NCBI RefSeq assembly: GCF_900230215.1
Contig: NZ_LT907982.1
Location: forward strand, 2,542,001-2,606,000
Reading direction: 5' to 3'
From: Jatrophihabitans sp. GAS493
GTDB taxonomy: Bacteria; Actinomycetota; Actinomycetes; Mycobacteriales; Jatrophihabitantaceae
Length of the DNA: 64,000 nucleotides
This document shows, one piece after another, positions 11,536-19,997 of this stretch; position 1 is the stretch's first letter; each line of letters begins with the position of its first letter. Both the position numbers and the translations under genes were made by a program. The notes beneath the pieces were generated by a model. It was not told where the DNA came from. It did not search any database and saw nothing but the letters and a program-made list of their open reading frames with translations.

Positions 11536-11582
11536 TGTGTCAGTTTAGGTTGACGGCGGTCGATGTGTCAGTCTAAATTGAC
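11536..11582 (+). promoter_or_regulatory. Doubled operator before the HTH/Clp-N pair
   Basis: TGTGTCAGTTTAGGTTGAC (11536-11554) and TGTGTCAGTCTAAATTGAC (11564-11582) are direct copies with a 28-bp period. Each contains the dyad GTCA-N8-TGAC. The second copy ends four bases before the ATG. The likely ligand is the HTH protein encoded immediately downstream (inference). Confidence 0.7.
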
Positions 11583-11586
11583 AGGC

Positions 11587-11796
11587 ATGGACATCGCCGA
11601 ACTCAGCGCGAATCTCTCGTCGGATGACCCGGCGATCGGGCTTCGCGCCTCGTTGGCGCTGCGTCGCCTGGCTGAGAGGGTTGAAGCGAACCAGGTCGGG
11701 GCGGCCCGGAAAAAGGGCTGGTCGTGGCAGCAGATCGGTGACGCGTTGGGTGTGACCCGCCAGTCCGTGCACACCAAGTACAACAAGGAGCCCTGA
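11587..11796 (+). CDS. Small helix-turn-helix regulator
   Basis: The 69-residue protein has a C-terminal helix-turn-helix (RKKGWSWQQIGDALGVTRQSVHTKYNK), the arrangement seen in small HTH proteins paired with Clp-N proteins in actinobacteria. ATG 11587 is preferred over an upstream start at 11563 because the latter lies inside the operator. The stop overlaps the next gene's ATG by one base (TGATG), so the two are translationally coupled. It is probably an autoregulator acting at the 11536-11582 repeats. Confidence 0.85.
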   Translation: MDIAELSANLSSDDPAIGLRASLALRRLAERVEANQVGAARKKGWSWQQIGDALGVTRQSVHTKYNKEP

Positions 11797-12308
11797 TGAC
11801 CATCGAATCCGTCGCGCCCGAGGTGCGTCACGTCTGGGGCATCTATCTGCGGGCCAGTGAGGAGGCTCGTCGCCGAGGTGACCGCCGCACCGGCACCGAT
11901 CACATCTTCCTCGCCTTGCTAGAGGATCCCTTGATCGAAATGGTGTTGGGTGTAGATCTGCAGCAAGCTCGCCGGGCCGTTGAGGCACTCGATCAGCAAG
12001 CCCTGGGCGCGCTGGGCCTGGGGTTCGGGAACGACGTTCCTGCGCTGCCGATGCGCGCCGTGCCGAAGAATCCGAGGTTTAGAGATGTCGCGCGAAGCGA
12101 TCGCCTCCGCATGACGCCGGCGGCGAAGAAAGTGCTTGAGGATGCGGTCAAGCCCAATCGACGGAAGACCCAGGTCACGTCTGAGCAGGTATTGGACGCG
12201 ATCGTCACTCTGCAACCACCAGATCCCGCGGCCGTGCTGCTGGGTGCGCTCGGCGTGAGTGCGGCAGAGATACGGCGTCGACTAGATGCGGCCACGCCCG
12301 GCAGTTGA
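11796..12308 (+). CDS. Clp N-terminal-domain protein without ATPase
   Basis: The 170-residue protein contains Clp repeat motifs (residues 10-75, VWGIYLRASEEARRRGDRRTGTDHIFLALLED, and 95-165, RMTPAAKKVLEDAVKPNRRKTQVTSEQVLDAIV) like the substrate/adaptor-binding N-domain of ClpA/ClpC. There are no AAA+ modules, Walker motifs or catalytic residues. It could act as an adaptor, a decoy for Clp adaptors, or a sensor partner for the coupled HTH protein; no function is established from the sequence. Confidence 0.85.
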   Translation: MTIESVAPEVRHVWGIYLRASEEARRRGDRRTGTDHIFLALLEDPLIEMVLGVDLQQARRAVEALDQQALGALGLGFGNDVPALPMRAVPKNPRFRDVARSDRLRMTPAAKKVLEDAVKPNRRKTQVTSEQVLDAIVTLQPPDPAAVLLGALGVSAAEIRRRLDAATPGS

Positions 12309-12440
12309 GCCCCAAGTGACGTTCACGACGACCAGCGAGACGGCACCAGACCGCGCTAACTGAGGGAACGATATGCGCTTATCTCGGTCGAGGTCTCCGC
12401 GCGCCGATCGACGGCTCGCGCGCCTTGCCTGGGATGGGGC

Positions 12441-13046
12441 TTATCTGCCGATGATGAGTGCGAGGAGGGTATTGACCGCGGTTTCGAACGGGCGGGTGTT
12501 CCGCTGCGCCTGGGCCAGTAGAAGACCTCCTTGGAGCGCGGCGAGCAGGGTAATGGCGAGGTCGTCCGGATCAATGTCGGACGGGAGTTTCCCCTCGGCG
12601 TGTAGGGATCGCAGTCCATCGCTGATGGCGGCTGCCCACTGGTCGAACCCGGACGCAATGAGCGCTCGCGCCTCGGAGTCGCTCTCGGCGAGTTGACCAA
12701 CGAGCGAGCCGAGTGCGCAGCCGCCCTTCGCCTTGGTGCGCTTCGCGGCGGTGATTACCATCTTCTGCCAAGCCTCGACTCCGTTCGCGCTGCCTAGGGC
12801 CTGCCGGTTGCGACTGACGATGGCGTCGGCGTTGTAGTCGATGACCGCCTGCACGAGGTCGTCCTTGTCGGGGAAGTAGTGGTACAGCTGCGAGCCGCTG
12901 ACTTCCGCTGCCACCTTGACGTCTTCCAAGGTGGTCGCCACGACTCCGCGCTCGTGGATCAAAGCGGCAGCCTCTTCCACGATTCGTGCGCGGACGCGCT
13001 GGCCTTTCGCGGTGAGCTTCGGCCGCTCACGTGTCTCGTTGACCAT
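12441..13046 (-). CDS. TetR-family repressor
   Basis: The 201-residue protein has an N-terminal TetR HTH (RARIVEEAAALIHERGVVATTLEDVKVAAEVSGSQLYHYFPDKDDLVQAVI). Its C-terminal domain (GGCALGSLVGQLAESDSEARALI...GGLLLAQAQRNTRPFETAVNTLLALI) resembles the LfrR/YxaF-type ligand domain. It is divergent from the SDR operon with 94 bp between starts, so it probably represses that operon and itself. Confidence 0.92.
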   Translation of the reverse strand: MVNETRERPKLTAKGQRVRARIVEEAAALIHERGVVATTLEDVKVAAEVSGSQLYHYFPDKDDLVQAVIDYNADAIVSRNRQALGSANGVEAWQKMVITAAKRTKAKGGCALGSLVGQLAESDSEARALIASGFDQWAAAISDGLRSLHAEGKLPSDIDPDDLAITLLAALQGGLLLAQAQRNTRPFETAVNTLLALIIGR

Positions 13047-13064
13047 GAACCCATCCTAGCAATT

Positions 13065-13099
13065 CTGAGTTTGACACCTCAGTTTCGCCGTGTGATAGT
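13065..13099 (+). promoter_or_regulatory. Promoter and putative TetR operator of the SDR operon
   Basis: TTGACA (13071-13076) and GATAGT (13094-13099) have a 17-bp spacing, a good sigma-70-type promoter for the rightward operon. An inverted repeat CTGAG-N8-CTCAG (13065-13069, 13078-13082) overlaps the -35 box and is a candidate TetR binding site. Confidence 0.55.
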
Positions 13100-13140
13100 G
13101 AGTCACGCAACCCAGTTTTACAGGAAAGGACAGACGGCGT

Positions 13141-13890
13141 ATGACTGATCTAAAGGGCCGGACCGCGCTTGTTACCGGGTCGACGAGCGGGATCGGCAGA
13201 GCTACGGCCATCGCCTTGGCCGCACGTGGCGCACATGTGCTGGTAGTCGGACGCGATGAGCAACGGGCCAGAGACGCGGTCACCGAGATCGAGGGCAGCG
13301 GCGGTAGCGCGACGTTTCGGCTCACGTCGCTGGTCGACCTCGAGTCGGCCCGGGAGCTGGTCGAGTGGGCCATTGATGCCGGCAACGGTCACGTCGACAT
13401 CCTCATCAACAACGCCGGCGTCGCCTTGATGGGACCAAGCAACGCAGCAACCGAAGCAGACTTCGACGAGACCTTCACCGTGAACGTCAAGGTTCCGTTC
13501 TTCCTCGTCGCGTCACTGGCGCCAGCCATGGCCGAACGCGGATGGGGTTCGATCGTCAACGTCTCCACGATGGTCGCCAGTTTCGGACAGGCCGGCATGG
13601 CTCTGTATGGCGCGAGCCGAGCAGCGCTCGAACTCCTGACGAAGGCCTGGGCCGCCGAGTACGGCGGACGTGGCGTTCGGGTCAACGCCGTTGCGCCCGG
13701 CCCGACGCGCACCCGGATGATGGAGGCGATCCCTGATGAGATGGTGAACCACCTCGCAGCACTGGCACCAGCAGCTCGGGTAGCTGAGCCGGAGGAACTG
13801 GCGTCGGCGATCGTCTTCCTCGCCACCGACGATGCCAGCTTCGTCCACGGCGTCACCCTCGCGGTCGATGGCGGCCGAGTAGCGACGTAA
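13141..13890 (+). CDS. Short-chain dehydrogenase/reductase with YxxxR active site
   Basis: The 249-residue classical SDR has TGSTSGIGRA (cofactor loop), NNAGVA, catalytic Ser in IVNVSTMV, and a C-terminal GVTLAVDGG. The active-site tetrad region reads YGASR, with Arg where almost all SDRs have Lys (YxxxK). This could alter or abolish activity, or be a conservative substitution. A strong AGGAAAGGA ribosome site precedes ATG 13141. It is the first gene of an operon with DUF1330 and a second, broken SDR; substrate unknown. Confidence 0.92.
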   Translation: MTDLKGRTALVTGSTSGIGRATAIALAARGAHVLVVGRDEQRARDAVTEIEGSGGSATFRLTSLVDLESARELVEWAIDAGNGHVDILINNAGVALMGPSNAATEADFDETFTVNVKVPFFLVASLAPAMAERGWGSIVNVSTMVASFGQAGMALYGASRAALELLTKAWAAEYGGRGVRVNAVAPGPTRTRMMEAIPDEMVNHLAALAPAARVAEPEELASAIVFLATDDASFVHGVTLAVDGGRVAT

Positions 13891-13961
13891 CGCCTGCCGG
13901 CGGTGACGTTTAAGGGTCAAAGACCTAGAGCACAAATCAACCAAGACTGAGGGCTATTCAT

Positions 13962-14279
13962 ATGAGCGCATACCTAATTGTCGAATTCACGGTCAAGGAC
14001 CCGGAAACGTACCGCGAGAGATACGCCCCCATTGCTGGGCAGACAGCCAAACAGCATGCAGGTGAGGTAATCGCCGGTAACCGGGAATTCCTGCACGGCG
14101 ATGGCTCGCTCACCTCAGGAGCACTCGTGCGGTTTACCGATCGTGAGACGGCCCTCAGGTGGTACAACTCGCCCGAATTTCAACAGCTGATCGATGTTCG
14201 AGGTGTCGCGATGGATGCCCGTTTCAGTTTGCTCGACGGCCTCCCCATGCGCGCCGACGATGTGAGGCAACCCGTATGA
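13962..14279 (+). CDS. DUF1330 (dimeric alpha-beta barrel) protein
   Basis: The 105-residue protein begins AYLIVEFTVKDPETYRERYAPIAGQTAKQHAGEVIAGN and contains FTDRETALRWYNSPEFQQL, the signature of DUF1330. The fold is a ferredoxin-like dimeric barrel; function is unknown. It lies 71 bp after the SDR and overlaps the next gene's ATG by four bases. Confidence 0.88.
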   Translation: MSAYLIVEFTVKDPETYRERYAPIAGQTAKQHAGEVIAGNREFLHGDGSLTSGALVRFTDRETALRWYNSPEFQQLIDVRGVAMDARFSLLDGLPMRADDVRQPV

Positions 14280-15200
14280 GCTCACTCCCAGGAAAGACGG
14301 TGCTGATCACGGGCGCCAACGCCGGGATCGGCAAGGAAGCGGCCCGGCAACTGGCGTTACGTCCCGAGATCGTGCGGATCTACTTGGCGTGCCGAAACCG
14401 AGGTCGGGGCACGACGGCGAAGGCCGAACTCGAAGCGGCGACCGGCCGGCGCATTTTCGATGTCGTTGTCATAGATGTCGCCGATCTACGTTCGGTCCGA
14501 GCTGGCCTCGCGGCCATCGGCGGATCGGTCGACGCGTTGGTCATGAACGCTGGTGTCATAGGCCCGCAGTCGATGGAGTTGACCGCTGACGGGGTCACCA
14601 AGGTGTTCGCGACGAATGTGCTTGGCCACGCCGTTCTCCTCGAAGGGCTCCTGGCCGAGGGGCGGCTTGGCGAGGTTGCGGTCCTCGCCGGAAGTGAAGC
14701 AGCCCGTGGAGTTCCAAAGTTGCGGATGAAACGGCCATCCCTTTGCCTCAACCTCAGCCGATGAACTCGCCACCGTCATCGACGGCAGCTATTTCGGCGG
14801 CAGAAAATCTGACTTCAACCTGGCGTTCGGGCAGGCCAAGTACATCGGTGCCCTCTGGATGGCTTACCTGGCCCGGCAACACCCCGACCGCCGTCTTGTC
14901 ACCGTGAGCCCCGGCGGCACTACTGGCACTCAAGCCGCCACCGACCTCAAGCTGCCGCTACGTATAGCAGCCAAATACGTCATGCCCCACCTGGGTCTCA
15001 CCCACAGACTTGACGTGGGCGCGAGACGACTGGTCGACGCCGTCATCGACCCGACCTTGACTAGCGGTGTGTTCTACGCCAGCCCAGCCAACGCTGTCAC
15101 TGGTCCGTTGGTCAATCAAGCCGACATCTTCCCTGATCTGGCCAACCCGTCCTTTCAGGACCACGCCAACGAAGCCATCCACCGCTTCATCACCAAATGA
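14276..15200 (+). pseudogene. Short-chain dehydrogenase, broken by a +1 frameshift
   Basis: The first part (from ATG 14276) encodes an SDR N-terminus: VLITGANAGIGKEAARQLA, DALVMNAGV and FATNVLGHAVLLEGLL. It runs off-frame at TGA 14762-14764. The continuation is open in another frame from 14730 to 15200: after removing one base from the CCC run at 14739-14741 the text reads RPSFASTSADELATVIDGSYFG...FGQAKYIGALWMAYLARQHPDRRLVTVSPGGTTGT, the expected C-terminal half. The frameshift could be a true mutation or a sequencing error in a homopolymer. Confidence 0.85.
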
Positions 15201-15468
15201 CGTTCAACAACTGGCTCTCGGGTGGTCTCGGTCCGAGGTCAGTGGCGAGTGTCCACTAACGGCCATTGACGTCGCGGACTATTGATCCGTATGAGCGCGG
15301 GGTTTCTTTAGTGGCGGCGACCGGGAATCATGGGGTGATGTTCATTGGGGTCCTTGACTGTGTCGGCGCGGTGCGCAACTCGGCCGCCGGTTCGGAAGAT
15401 TCTTTGCGCCGCAGATTCCACCGGTTGCCACGCGATGTGCCCTCCGTTTGCGTCGATATTGTTGCCTC

Positions 15469-16284
15469 GTGACCACCGCGGCATCGGCCGAGCGGGCGAC
15501 GGCTTTTCTCGCCCTGCACACCGGCGTCGGCTTTGTGCTTCCGAACGCGTGGGATGCCGGCTCGGCCCGTGTCCTGGAGCAGATCGGCTTTGCGGCGATC
15601 GCCACGACCAGCGCCGGCATCGCGTGGTCGTGTGGAGTTCCGGACGGAGGCACGCTGGATCGTGACACGATGCTCGAGCATGTCGGTCGGATCGTGGCCG
15701 CCGTGAGCGTTCCGGTGACTGCGGACCTGGAAGCTGGCTTCGGAGACACCGCTGACGAGGTCGGGCAGGCCGTGGCTCGGACCGTGCAGCTCGGGGCGGT
15801 GGGAGCCAACCTCGAGGACGCCGTCGACGGTGTGCTGCTCGGTATCGAGGAGGCGGTCGAGCGCGTCGCGGCGGCCCGGGCCGCGGCGCCTGCCGGCACG
15901 TTCGTGCTGAACGCCCGCACTGATACCTACTTCGCCGGCACGATCGGCGATGTCTTCGCCGAGACGGTCAAGCGGGCAGTCCGCTACCTCGATGCGGGGG
16001 CTGACTGCATCTTCGTACCTGGCGTCGTTGAGGAAGACACGATTCGCCAGCTCACCGCGGCTATTCCCGGCCCGCTCAACGTGGTGGCCGGTCTGGCGAA
16101 CACGATCGACGCAACGACGCTCTTTTCGCTTGGCGTCAAGCGCGTCAGTTTGGGCGGTAGCTTGGCCCGAGCCTCGCTCAGCGCGCTCGACCGCGCCGCG
16201 CGGGAATTGTTCGACTCTGGAACGCTTGGCTTCCTCGACGGCGCGGTCTCCTACGCCGACCTGCAGCGACGTTTCGGTTCCTAA
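15469..16284 (+). CDS. Isocitrate lyase/PEP mutase superfamily protein
   Basis: The 271-residue TIM-barrel protein has N-terminal FVLPNAWDAGSARVLEQIGFAAIATTSAGIAWSCG, a metal-binding VTADLEAGFGD and the segment GAVGANLEDAVDG, as in the ICL/PEPM superfamily (carboxyvinyl-carboxyphosphonate phosphorylmutase-like, oxaloacetate hydrolase-like). The KKCGH-type Cys motif of true isocitrate lyases is absent. GTG 15469 is preferred to TTG 15448. The substrate is unknown and neighbours give no hint. Confidence 0.9.
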   Translation: MTTAASAERATAFLALHTGVGFVLPNAWDAGSARVLEQIGFAAIATTSAGIAWSCGVPDGGTLDRDTMLEHVGRIVAAVSVPVTADLEAGFGDTADEVGQAVARTVQLGAVGANLEDAVDGVLLGIEEAVERVAAARAAAPAGTFVLNARTDTYFAGTIGDVFAETVKRAVRYLDAGADCIFVPGVVEEDTIRQLTAAIPGPLNVVAGLANTIDATTLFSLGVKRVSLGGSLARASLSALDRAARELFDSGTLGFLDGAVSYADLQRRFGS

Positions 16285-16620
16285 GCGCGGCGTGAATCGG
16301 ACGGCGGTTCACGGTAGTGAGGTTCGGCCAAATCGAGACACTCGAATGTGGCTGCGGACGCCCGACGCGTCGTCGGCGAGGCTGTTGCGTCGTCTGCTGG
16401 GTTACCCCTCCTCGCGTTTCCGTGCACCGGCATCATTGCGATCCATCGACAGGTCGCGGCGACGATCGAGGTCGGGGATCTGCACATACGTTCTCTTCTG
16501 TGCGGCAAGGCACGGTCGCAATGGCGCCCGAGTCTCTCTCGATATCGACGGCTCTCGGGCGCAGGGTGGCCTCGTTGTTTTCGGAACCTATGGGCTGTGT
16601 TTTAAGGTGGATTGGCGCGG
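16285..16620. other. Intergenic region without recognised gene
   Basis: No convincing ORF, hairpin or repeat was found. A weak 6-bp dyad CGTGAA/TTCACG near 16291-16313 could help terminate the upstream gene. Confidence 0.5.
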
Positions 16621-16899
16621 TCAGGGTGCGCGATAGGCGTCGGATCGTGGGAAAACGCCAAGTATTTGGACGCGATGGTCTTGATCGCTGATTCGGTAGA
16701 GGACTCTGTAGGTGCCTCGGCGGGCACTGTGGCGATCGTGCAGTGGTGGCCGCAACCGCTTGCCGACACGATGAGGATTGTCAGCGAGTGGGCCCGTGAT
16801 GAATTCGAACGCGGCGGTGGCCACCGCCTCCGGCAGTTGTTCGGCCAGATGTCGGCGGGCGGTGGGGGAGAATGTGAGTTCCCACCGTTCGTCGCTCAC
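16621..16899 (-). CDS. RelE/ParE-type toxin
   Basis: The 92-residue protein reads WELTFSPTARRHLAEQLPEAVATAAFEFITGPLADNPHRVGKRLRPPLHDRHSARRGTYRVLYRISDQDHRVQILGVFPRSDAY. This is the RelE/ParE fold with the basic core (KRL...RRGTYRVLYRI) and C-terminal R/Y residues. RelE toxins cleave mRNA at the ribosome; ParE relatives inhibit gyrase, and the sequence alone does not decide between them, though RelE is more likely. Its ATG overlaps the upstream antitoxin stop by four bases. Confidence 0.88.
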   Translation of the reverse strand: MSDERWELTFSPTARRHLAEQLPEAVATAAFEFITGPLADNPHRVGKRLRPPLHDRHSARRGTYRVLYRISDQDHRVQILGVFPRSDAYRAP

Positions 16900-17186
16900 T
16901 TGCGGGCTCGACGTGCCTTCATCGCGGCCAGGACCGCGTCGGGGCTTTCTCCCTCTCCGCGAGCTAGTTCAGCGTCCGCAACGCGCAACGCTCGTACCGT
17001 GTCGGCGTTGGACAGGACGGCGATGGTTTCCTCGAGTGCGTCGAGGTCGTCGACGGAGACCAGGACTGCCGTTGGTCGTCCGTGGACGGTGACGGTGACC
17101 CGGTCGTGGTGGGCGCCCACGCGTGCGACCAGGTCGGACAGGTGTGCCTTCGCGTCGGCCAGCGTGCTTGTCTCAGACATAGTCAT
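16896..17186 (-). CDS. Phd/YefM-type antitoxin
   Basis: The 96-residue protein (start ATG 17186; ATG 17180 also possible) reads STLADAKAHLSDLVARVGAHHDRVTVTVHGRPTAVLVSVDDLDALEETIAVL, the Phd/YefM DNA-binding fold, followed by an acidic/amphipathic toxin-binding tail. It is the first gene of a two-gene toxin-antitoxin operon and likely represses it. Confidence 0.88.
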   Translation of the reverse strand: MTMSETSTLADAKAHLSDLVARVGAHHDRVTVTVHGRPTAVLVSVDDLDALEETIAVLSNADTVRALRVADAELARGEGESPDAVLAAMKARRARK

Positions 17187-17196
17187 AAGTATGACT
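17181..17196 (-). promoter_or_regulatory. Inverted repeat at the antitoxin start
   Basis: AGTCATA-AG-TATGACT is a perfect 7-bp dyad that overlaps the antitoxin start codon. It is a candidate autoregulatory operator (inference). Confidence 0.5.
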
Positions 17197-17447
17197 AGTT
17201 TCCCGACCTGTGTCCACTGGGCCTGCGGGCCGACGTCTCGTACTTGCTGGCGTCCGTCCACTCGTTCGCCGACCTCGGTGTCCCTAGTCCCAGACGCTGA
17301 ACCACGAGACCCTGGGCCAGGCGCAGAGAACCTCACATGCGCGAGGCCGTCGGTGCTCAACGGCGTCCCGAACGACGGGTAGGGCGCCGGCACGTTGGCC
17401 GGCTGTCTTCACGCAAGGCCGTCAGGGTATGGCCGCTGTTCTGTCGG

Positions 17448-19997
17448 TCAGAGCCGTGGGTCGATGGGTTCGGACTCGAGGGCGAGGACGGCGAAGACTG
17501 GTTCGTGGATTCGCCAGAGGGGTTCGCCGGCGACGGAGCGTTCGAGCGATTCGATGCCGAGGGCGTATTCGCGGGCGGCTAGGGAGCGTTTGTGGCCGAG
17601 GTTGCGGTCGCGAAGCCGGGTCAGGTTCGCCGGTTCGGTGTAGTCGGGTCCGTAGATGATGCGTAGGTATTCAGGGCCGCGGACTTTCACGCCGGGTTGG
17701 GCGTAGCCCCGCGCTGTTTTCGTAAGATTCGCGAGGGGTTTGACGACCATGCCCTCACCACCGGTGTTGGTGAGGGCGGTCCACCAGTTGATCCCTGCGG
17801 TTACCGATGAGTCGTCGCTGGTGTCGACGACGAGGCGCCTGGTGGAGCGGATCAGTGATGGAGCGGCGGCGACGAGTCGGTCGGCGATGCCGAGATGCCA
17901 GCTGTGGTCGCGGTTGCTGTGGGTGTGTCCTTCGGTGGCGAGGACCTGGAACGGGGCGATCTGTACACCGTCCAGCCCGTGTGTCGGCCAGACGTAGCGG
18001 CGGTAGGCGTCGCGGAACGCGGTCGCGTTCGCGGCCCGGGACACCGTCCGTGCCAGTAGGTCGGTGACGTCAAGGCCCCGATCGGCTGAGGCTTGCAGGA
18101 CCGACACGGCGGCGGGTAGGGCGGCGTTCGCGGCGGCGCCGACCGAGGCGTATTGCTGGCGAAGCAGGTCTTCGGCTTTGGCTGACCAGGGCAGCAGTTC
18201 GGTGTCGAGCAGCAGCCAGTTCGTGCCGAGTTCCTCCCAGAGGTTCGTGTCCTCGACTGCTTGGCGCACTGTGCTGAGCAGGGTCTCGGTGGTGTCGTGG
18301 TCGAAGAAGGACCGGCCGGTGCGGGTGTAGACGGCGCCGGTGGATCCGTCGGTGGCGCCGAAGCGGTCGGCGGCGGTGTCGGCGTCGCGGCAGATCAACA
18401 CGACCGCCCGTGATCCCATGTGTTTTTCTTCGCAGATCACGTGACTGATGCCGTCGCGGCGGTAGAACTCAAATGCTGTGCCTGGATGCTCCAGCAGTTG
18501 TCCGTCGGTTTCGGTGGCCGTCGGTGCCATCGTCGGCGGCAGGTACAGCAGCCACCGTGGTTCGAGGGCGAAGCGACTCATCACTTCCAGCGCTCCGGCG
18601 GCGTTCTCCTCCCGGACGGTGACCCGCCCGGCGAGGCGGGTGTCGACGCCGCGTTTGCCGAGCACGTCGGTGATCGCCAACTCCTCCGGTGCGCGCCGGT
18701 CCAAATCTGTGACCGTGGAGTTGAGCGGTTTCACCGGTTCGTACCAGACCCGCGCCGCCGGTACTGAGATGACGTCTTTCTCCGGGTAGCGAACGGCGGT
18801 GAGTTTTCCGCCGAACACGCAGCCGGTGTCCAGACACATCGTGTTGTTCACCCATTCCGGTTCCGGGGTGGGGGTGTGTCCGTAGAGCACCATCGCCGGA
18901 CCGCGGTAGTCATTCGCCCACGGGTACCGGACCGGCAGACCGAATTCGTCGGTCTCTCCGGTCGTGTCGCCGTAGAGGGCGAAGCTGCGGACCCGTGCTG
19001 AGGAGCGTCCCTGGTAGGCCTGCTTCAGCCCGGCGTGCGCGACGACAAGGTTGCCGTCATCCAGGACCAGATGAGACACCAGTCCGTAGCAGAAGAGTTC
19101 GACCTCTTTACGGAACTCCACTGACTCGCTGGCCAGCTGTGCGAGGGTGGTCTCCAGCCCGTGGCTGATCTGCACGTTGCGTCCCTGCAGGGCTTTCACG
19201 AGTTTGCTTTCGTGGTTGCCAGGCACACACAACGCGGTGCCCGCTGCGACCATCCCCATCACCAGACGCAGCACGCCGGGTGAGTCCGGTCCGCGATCAA
19301 CCAGATCACCGACGAACACGGCTGTCCGCCCGTCGGGATGAGTTGCGTTGACCGGGCGGCCAAGCTCGTCACGGTCGATCAAGTAGCCGAGCTCACCGAA
19401 CAGCGTCTCCAGCTCCGCGCGGCAGCCGTGAACGTCACCGATCACATCGAACGGCCCACGGCGGTCACGTAAATCGGTGAGCAGCTTCTCCCGCACGATG
19501 ACCGCATCAGCGACGTCGTCCTCACTGTGCAGCACATGGACCTTTCGGAACCCCTCCTTGCCCAGGTGCCGCAGCGAGCGGCGCAGCTGGTCATGTTGGC
19601 GGCGGATGACCGTGTCACCGAAGTCGCGGTCCGGGCGCGAGGCGTTACGGTCCAGGCACACGCGTTCGGGCAGGTCCAGCACGATCGCGACCGGAAGCAC
19701 GTCATGCTCGCGGGCCAACGCGACGAGCTGCCGACGCGCGTCGGGCTGCACGTTCGTAGCATCCACCACCGTCAGCAGCCCAGCGTCCAGACGCTTGCCG
19801 GCGATGAAATGCAGCACCTCGAACGCCGCGGACGTCGCGGCCTGGTCGTTCTCATCGCCGGAGACCAGACCGCGGCAGAAGTCGCTGGACAGCACCTCAA
19901 ACGTACCGAAGTTCTTCCGCGCGAACGTCGACTTACCAGAGCCGCTCGCGCCGATCAGACAGACCAACGACAGCTGCGGAATGTTCAGCTCGGTCAT
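17448..19997 (-). CDS. pnkp: Polynucleotide kinase-phosphatase Pnkp (RNA repair)
   Basis: The 849-residue trifunctional enzyme matches bacterial Pnkp in length and domain order. An N-terminal 5'-OH kinase has the P-loop GASGSGKST (16-24). The central 2',3' phosphatase is a calcineurin-type metallophosphoesterase with GDVHG (D187, H190), GDLVDRGPDS (D231), PGNHE (N261, H262), AHAG (H321) and YGHT (H374). The C-terminal ligase/adenylyltransferase has motif I EEKHMGSRAVV with Lys525. The enzyme heals and, with Hen1, seals RNA breaks such as those left by tRNA-cleaving toxins. It overlaps the upstream hen1 stop by four bases. Confidence 0.96.
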   Translation of the reverse strand: MTELNIPQLSLVCLIGASGSGKSTFARKNFGTFEVLSSDFCRGLVSGDENDQAATSAAFEVLHFIAGKRLDAGLLTVVDATNVQPDARRQLVALAREHDVLPVAIVLDLPERVCLDRNASRPDRDFGDTVIRRQHDQLRRSLRHLGKEGFRKVHVLHSEDDVADAVIVREKLLTDLRDRRGPFDVIGDVHGCRAELETLFGELGYLIDRDELGRPVNATHPDGRTAVFVGDLVDRGPDSPGVLRLVMGMVAAGTALCVPGNHESKLVKALQGRNVQISHGLETTLAQLASESVEFRKEVELFCYGLVSHLVLDDGNLVVAHAGLKQAYQGRSSARVRSFALYGDTTGETDEFGLPVRYPWANDYRGPAMVLYGHTPTPEPEWVNNTMCLDTGCVFGGKLTAVRYPEKDVISVPAARVWYEPVKPLNSTVTDLDRRAPEELAITDVLGKRGVDTRLAGRVTVREENAAGALEVMSRFALEPRWLLYLPPTMAPTATETDGQLLEHPGTAFEFYRRDGISHVICEEKHMGSRAVVLICRDADTAADRFGATDGSTGAVYTRTGRSFFDHDTTETLLSTVRQAVEDTNLWEELGTNWLLLDTELLPWSAKAEDLLRQQYASVGAAANAALPAAVSVLQASADRGLDVTDLLARTVSRAANATAFRDAYRRYVWPTHGLDGVQIAPFQVLATEGHTHSNRDHSWHLGIADRLVAAAPSLIRSTRRLVVDTSDDSSVTAGINWWTALTNTGGEGMVVKPLANLTKTARGYAQPGVKVRGPEYLRIIYGPDYTEPANLTRLRDRNLGHKRSLAAREYALGIESLERSVAGEPLWRIHEPVFAVLALESEPIDPRL

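Noticed and set aside
15266-15472. Short plus-strand ORF between the broken SDR and the ICL-like gene
   Set aside because: No ribosome site, no protein-like pattern and it overlaps the next start; treated as background.
17337-17659. Overlapping short plus-strand ORFs downstream of pnkp
   Set aside because: Mostly antisense to the pnkp 3' end with Arg-rich composition.
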